Of a stretch of 64,000 bases of DNA, positions 58,561 to 64,000 are shown piece after piece. The translations under genes were made by a program, and so were the position numbers. Positions within the stretch are counted from its first letter, which is position 1, and each line of letters starts with the position of its first letter. This stretch comes from Cryptomeria japonica (Eukaryota > Streptophyta > Pinopsida > Cupressales > Cupressaceae): the NCBI RefSeq assembly GCF_030272615.1, contig NC_081415.1, positions 623,657,740-623,721,739 on the forward strand, given 5' to 3'. Under the pieces are notes generated by a model, which did no database searches, had not been told where the DNA came from, and saw only the letters and a program-made list of their open reading frames with translations.

Positions 58561-61500
58561 TTCATCATCATCATCGATAAAATGTCGATCATGATCACCA
58601 TCTATTTCATCTTCTACTTCTTCAGTATCTTCTTCTTCCATCACATTATACTTTATCGGCCTTCCTCTTGGATCACGTCTAACAACAAATGACCAACCTG
58701 GTTTATGTGGAACCTCTGAGTAAAATACTTGCTCACATTGGCTTGGAAGAACATAGGGCTTATCCCCAACTGGTTCAAATGACCTTGTATTAACCATTGT
58801 AAAATCATTATCATGTTCAATAACAGTTCTATCAGGATCATTTTTATTCAATCGTAGCTTGTACAATTTGACGATGAACAAAACTAATTTGAAGGAATTA
58901 AAGTCACACTCAAGTATATCATCCAAAATGCCATAGTATCAATTTTGAGACTGTTGAGGATGTATGTCATTTCTCGATGAAATATTTGTCACCTCAAAGA
59001 CTGCAGTGATGCCAGAATCACAAGTTTTCTTTGTGTCATCCAACTTTTTTATGCAAAATTTATGACCATTGCAACACATAGCGTTGTGGTGTTTGACCTA
59101 CGATATGTCAAACATGTAGAATTTATTGCATTGTGAGTTGATAAACATATGGGTGATTAATAAATTTATACATACCCGTTTATCTCTTAAACCATATGCT
59201 AAATCAATTTCGCTTTGCGTAACATTGGAATCTCCATTACGATGAGCTTCTTTAACCAATGAAGCCACACCTTCCCATGTTAATATGCATCTAGAATGTT
59301 GACAACTTTCAATCCATACTATCATCCAATCAAGATTGTTTGCAATATACAAATGTAGTGCATCCCACTCTCAACCAACTGTACAAAAAATAAATAGACG
59401 TCTTACAACTAATTTATTTTGAAGATTAAGAATTAATTAACTACAGTAACATCTTATAATTACCTCTCACTTTCCTCAATCTACCTTTCCCTGTCAAGTA
59501 CTCCCCTTCAAATTTGTTAATGGGGTTGGGATCCCAAATGCGATCCACCTGGATCTTTGCTACAAACTTAGGAAGATATTCAGAAATGTACACCATAGTC
59601 TGGTATACCATATATCCCTTCACCATAGAACCCTCAGGATGTGCTCTTTGTCGAACCAAAGCCTTCAAAAATTTCAAGTGTCTCTCAACCATCCACATTG
59701 ACCTAGTGTGTACAAGTCCAGACAATTCAATCTCCTCAACTTGGTGTATGAGGTAGTGTTCTTGTGCATTGAAAAAAGTTGGAGGTAGACACTTTTGCAT
59801 TTCACACATTATATGAGGAATTTTTCTCTTCCAATATTTTATATCTTCTTTATGGATTTCTTTACATGAAAACCACCTACAAGATAGTCAAGATGAAAAA
59901 AAATATATTGCATAATAAGTAAAACAAATCACAAATATAATATCTATACAACGAACTGAACAAATATCACTACTTACCTCATGTATTTTCCAAGATCATA
60001 TATGACTTGCTTGACATTTTTGTCGAAGTCATTTGGGAAAGATAGAGGTAGAACATACTGCAACAATTCTAAAATTATCTTTTAATTTTTTTCTAACATA
60101 ATACAATGAAAAGTACATGTACGCGCAATACTTAAATACATAGTAAAAATTGAAGAATGTGAATTACCTCAATGAAGGTATGCCAATCATGCATTTTCAT
60201 CCCTGGCCCAAATTCACTTTTCTTTGATATGAAATTGTTTATGTTTGCAGCAAATCCTGTGGGAAATCAAATTTTTCGTATGACTTCTTTTATAGCATTG
60301 CTTTGCTGGTTCGTTAATAGCCAAGGAAGCTCACTTATATTAATCTGGTCTCCATGGTTATTTGATTGAATGACATTTATCATTGCATGATTGGAATCCT
60401 AAATGTCACTACATATTTTGACAATTTTTTCTTTGTCACGCCTTCCATCCAATATTTTCCATAATGTCTTTGTTATATTCTTTCCAATATGCATTGTTAT
60501 CAAACAAATGAACAATTTGTAACTGCTCGTAGTAGGGCAACCTACTAAATTGTTGGGGATAACTTTTTAGTCCCTTAGGAAGGTGGTCATTTATGCCTTC
60601 ATGACCTTTACGATCATCAATCACATCATCAGTAAACAAAACAAAATAGAAAAGATGTTCTATGACATAAACCACTAGACGGAATGGCATTACCTTGATG
60701 ACTAATTCTATGATATTCCAAATTCCATACATGAGGTGTCATTCTTCATGGCTTTGATGTATTCTCTTCTTTCCCATTGAAAAGATGGTTTTCAGTATTT
60801 CAACTTATGATTTTTGTGGAGAAAGAGCCTATACTCATCAAACATCATCTTTCCTAAACTTTTTGAATGATGAGATTTCATCTTTGGACCACAAACTGGA
60901 CATGCAAATTTTCCCTTTGTTTGAAGACCTACAAGATAATGTATAATTGGATTAAATATGATAATTTTTTGAATTATAATGTTCATGCACAACTTAAAAA
61001 CTCTAACATACCACAAAAATGTGTTAGCCCTGGGGCATCGTGTATTGTCCATAGAAGCATCGCATGGAATTGAAATTGTCTTTGTCTTATTGGTCTAGAG
61101 ACATCATACATAGTGACACCATTCCATAACTCCAGCAACTCGTCAATAAGAGGCTCGATATATACATTCATATCTTTCACTTGGTACTTACCTAATCGAA
61201 TGAATAAAAACATTACATAATTATTATGAGCATTTTACTGCAATATTTATAATTAAATGTAGACAACTATATTTAAATGATAAAATACCTGGAACAATCA
61301 TTGCCAACATTCTGTGCTCCCTCTTTATTGACATCCATGGAGGAATATTATTGTTGATAACAAAAACATGCCACATTGAGTAAACAGATTTCATCTCTCC
61401 AAATGGATTGACACCGTCCGCTGCCAATGAAAGCCTGAGATTATGAGGTTCTTCTTTAAAGTGTGGTCACATTTCCTCTATGTCCATAAATGTTGAACCA

Positions 61501-62620
61501 TCCACAAGCAATCGAATAATGTCATCTCAACTTCTATTGCATGCATCGTAATCCATAAATTGTGCCAAGCTAGTGCACTTGAATAATCGTTGCATACGTG
61601 GAATAATGGGAATATAGCGAAGAACCTTGCAAGCAACCCTTTTTGTTATTTGATCTGTTCGATATCTACTGATATGACATTCAAGGCATTCAGTTCAAAA
61701 TTTATGTTGTTTGTGATATATAATATGATCATTGGGACAAGCATCTATTGCTGGATACTCCATTCCAATATCTTTCATAATGGTAGATAATTATTGATAT
61801 TAGTGAGGTAGAATATTTGATGGTGGTAACAAAAACTCACCTATCAATCTACAACAAAAAAATATAATTTGGTAATATAAAGAATATTAATGGTACAACA
61901 TGATTCACCATTTATTATGACAAATATGAGATACCTTAACATACATGAGATTGTTAAGTTAGATAAACAATTCATAACCTTCAATTTCACCAACAACAAT
62001 ACAACGGAGAGAAGAGTTGTCTATGAGCCTTCGTAAAGGGCCTCAGATGCCTTCTCAAGTAGAGTGACATCATGGACAACATCAAGGTCATCTTCATCAT
62101 CATGATCAGTTGTGCGAGTACTAAATGTTTCATAGATCAATGTATTTGTACAACCATCTTCAATTGTGTTTTGTGGCTCATGATCGTCATCTTCCATGGG
62201 ATCATTATCTTCAGCTTTGATATTCACACCTCCATGTCCATCCACTTCAAAAACCATATTCTTCGTGTTGTGTTGATCCATATCATGTGCTCTAGGGTGC
62301 TCAACCTATATAAAATTGATAAACATAAATAAACCATGACCATGATCTCATCATCAAGTGATTTATTATGTATATAAATTGTTAAAACAATATAATGAGA
62401 AACTTACCAATGGATGATAATCATGTCCACCTTCAATGTGACCATGCAGCCTACAATGTTTCTTAGTTGTTTTGATTAGAAGTCTTCTAGTCTTTAACCC
62501 CTTACAAATTTTGCAGGGACAATAACATTTTCCATCACCTTTTTTTGAAGTTAGACCATAATCTAGCAATTGTCTCCTTATTTTGTTGTTCGTTGATATT
62601 GTCTAACATGGTCTTTCTTC
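58342..62620 (-). pseudogene. TNP2-type CACTA transposase (spliced, broken)
   Basis: Minus-strand order. About 62569-62400 gives CYCPCKICKG, the Transposase-associated CPC..C domain. About 62281-61960 is an acidic linker ending in ALYEGS. About 61740-61260 is the tnp2 domain (KVLRYIPIIPRMQRLF, LRLSLAADGVNPFG, NNIPPWMSIK). 61213-60983 gives VYIEPLIDELLELW, and 60960-60792 gives TKGKFACPVCGPK. 60732-60436 carries the LPYYEQLQ...HLFD segment. 59880-59441 is DUF4218 (LPPTFFNAQEHYLIHQVEE, HPEGSMVKGY). 59352-58600 is DUF4216 (DDILECDFNSFKLVLF, QCEQVFYSEVP). The C-terminus is an Asp-rich run encoded by a trinucleotide repeat. An in-frame stop lies near 61530 and a frame change near 60500, within the conserved D-x-MH-x-x-KN block, so this copy cannot make a full transposase. 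The enzyme would excise and insert elements at their CACTA ends. Confidence 0.88.
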
Positions 62621-63759
62621 ACAGGCAATAAAATCGGGCTATAGAACTAGTTATATAGAAGTTGAAATGTTAGTTATGAAATCATGTTTCAGTATAATAT
62701 ACCAAATTAAATTACTTGAACATAGAAATTATCATCATTGAACCAAAACCATTTAACTCTTCTTTTTCATCTCAAAACATATCTAATGGCTTTGTGGTAT
62801 GCAATCCTTGTATCATATCTTAAGTTGACTAATGTATAATTGGGGTAATCCATGAGTGTCTAATGTGAATTCATTATCAATGTTGTGAAGTCATCGAGAG
62901 TATGGTGATAGTCATTCCTTATAGGATCCTCTCAATACTGTCCAAATCAGTCTAAAAGGAAAGAAACTATCCATTCCCATGCTCATGCATACTTACATGA
63001 CTAATGCTACCCTTGTGTATCCTAAACATTGTAGAGACCTTATCTGACTTTCCTAATCAATGTGGTTGTTGTCCTAATATGAAATACTGAGTTCTACCCT
63101 TGGCTCTGCATCAAACTTCTCACATCATGTTTCTTTAACAAAACACACTAATATGAATTGAGCCAACACCATGAGGATAGAGTCAAGTATCATGGCAATT
63201 AATCATAATATGTGAAGACGGGGTTCACACATAAGTGTTGGCTCTCGACAATGCCACACTTCCAAAATTGTCAGTCTCAAGACTTCTCCTATTGGGTCAA
63301 CACTCATTGATGGCCACAAGGCCAAATCAATGTATCTAGGCTTCAAACTCCTTACTCTAGGCTTGGAGGACCCTACACAACATCTATGAACACTCACTTG
63401 GTATTACAGTAGAAAGATCCTTCCTCTAGAACTTTGTTTGCAATGCACACATCATTGGTAATAATTGTTATGATGGATGGTATATTAGGACGGTAAATAA
63501 AATGCTTATTCTTTTTCCACCCTTTGACACTACAACAAGGTATTTGACTTGGCAGGGTCCCCACACATCACTTCAACAACAAACATTAGGAATTTCAACC
63601 TTTTGCCTTCTCAATGCATTTTTTTTTGTCTTTCATTGGTTTTCTAAGTCTGATACATAGGGATATCAGACCTTTCATGGCATCATCACACGCGCCTTCC
63701 AGTATGTAGTCCTTTCATATTTTTGGTTCCTACACACTATGTTGTTGTTAAGTATTGAT
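62621..63759. other. non-coding 5' side of the transposase gene
   Basis: This should hold the transposase promoter and first non-coding exon, but I cannot fix a TATA box or start. A CACTACAACAAGG sequence at about 63530 reads inward in the wrong orientation for a right-hand CACTA end. I see no other gene. Confidence 0.35.
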
Positions 63760-63883
63760 GCAGTCTTAAGACATCTCATGAATCCATTACATGTCCACAC
63801 TTGGGTTTACAAACACAACTCTGTCAAAACAATATCACTAGTAAAACTATGACTGTGATAATCAATACCCTTAGGACAGTCAT
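63760..63883 (-). repeat. right arm of a long-range inverted repeat
   Basis: Its reverse complement matches 51705-51835: ATGACTGTCCTAAGGGTA exactly, then TTTACTAGTGATA, AAACCCA(A/C), ATGTAATGG and GATGTCTTAAGA in order. It is probably the subterminal part of the same element, with the true right end beyond base 64000. Confidence 0.7.
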
Positions 63884-64000
63884 AGAAATTTAATCTATTT
63901 CATTTGGTTTTTATCCACAAACCCTTCCGAAGGTTGCATAGGGTCGCCTCACCCCTCTCTCTATCATCAAACACTTCAAAATACCAATCGCTTGGTCTTC

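Noticed and set aside
58290-58692. Met-rich and Ile/Thr-rich frames
   Set aside because: They are the other phases of the (ATC)n array that encodes the Asp-rich transposase tail.
63525-63545. CACTACAACAAGG as the right-hand CACTA end
   Set aside because: It is in the same orientation as a left end. A right end should read TAGTG on the plus strand, and no subterminal array accompanies it.

Overview
The window is plant nuclear DNA that is almost entirely transposable elements. It carries plant Ty1/copia elements primed by initiator tRNA-Met, a Ty3/gypsy-type gag-protease element, a LINE, a CACTA (En/Spm) transposase and one intron-less plant RING-H2 gene. The gene-poor, AT-rich, deeply nested layout suits a large repeat-rich genome. 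A gymnosperm is my guess, but nothing here proves the lineage.

Layout. 1-4.1 kb: gene-free DNA with short repeats. 4146-15804: an old, broken copia element on + (Copia-1), bounded by short LTRs and the target duplication GAGCC. Nested inside it are a young gag-protease-only element on - (6505-11878; 515-bp LTRs that read identical; target duplication TAGAC) and a solo-LTR-like insertion in its reverse transcriptase (13597-14918). 15.8-17.4 kb: a decayed minus-strand repeat. 17.4-21.3 kb: no recognisable gene. 21284 to about 34913: a second broken copia element on + (Copia-2). Its 5' LTR was split by a gypsy-type gag-protease-only element on - (21872-29792; target duplication GTGAT).

34.9-40 kb is gene-free and includes a 1.7-kb pyrimidine-rich tract with long (TC)n and (TA)n runs and telomere-like motifs. 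40107-40601 encodes a RING-H2 protein resembling BRH1/RHA E3 ubiquitin ligases; it is the only convincing host gene. 42454-47150 is a decayed LINE on - whose 3' part is tandemly duplicated with a period of about 1021 bp. 47702-48190 looks like a CACTA terminus with subterminal repeats.

From about 51.7 kb to the window end lies a CACTA-type region with three minus-strand gene units. In transcription order they are a TNP2-type transposase (62.6-58.3 kb), a gene with a SET methyltransferase domain (57.3-55.7 kb) and a TNPA-like Ptta/En/Spm gene (54.9-53.4 kb). A pair of inverted repeats (51705-51835 and 63760-63883) flanks them. The TNP2 copy has stops and frameshifts, so this copy is probably immobile. 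The SET gene inside the transposon cassette is the most unusual content of the window. All coding calls are from reading translations by eye; no database search was possible.
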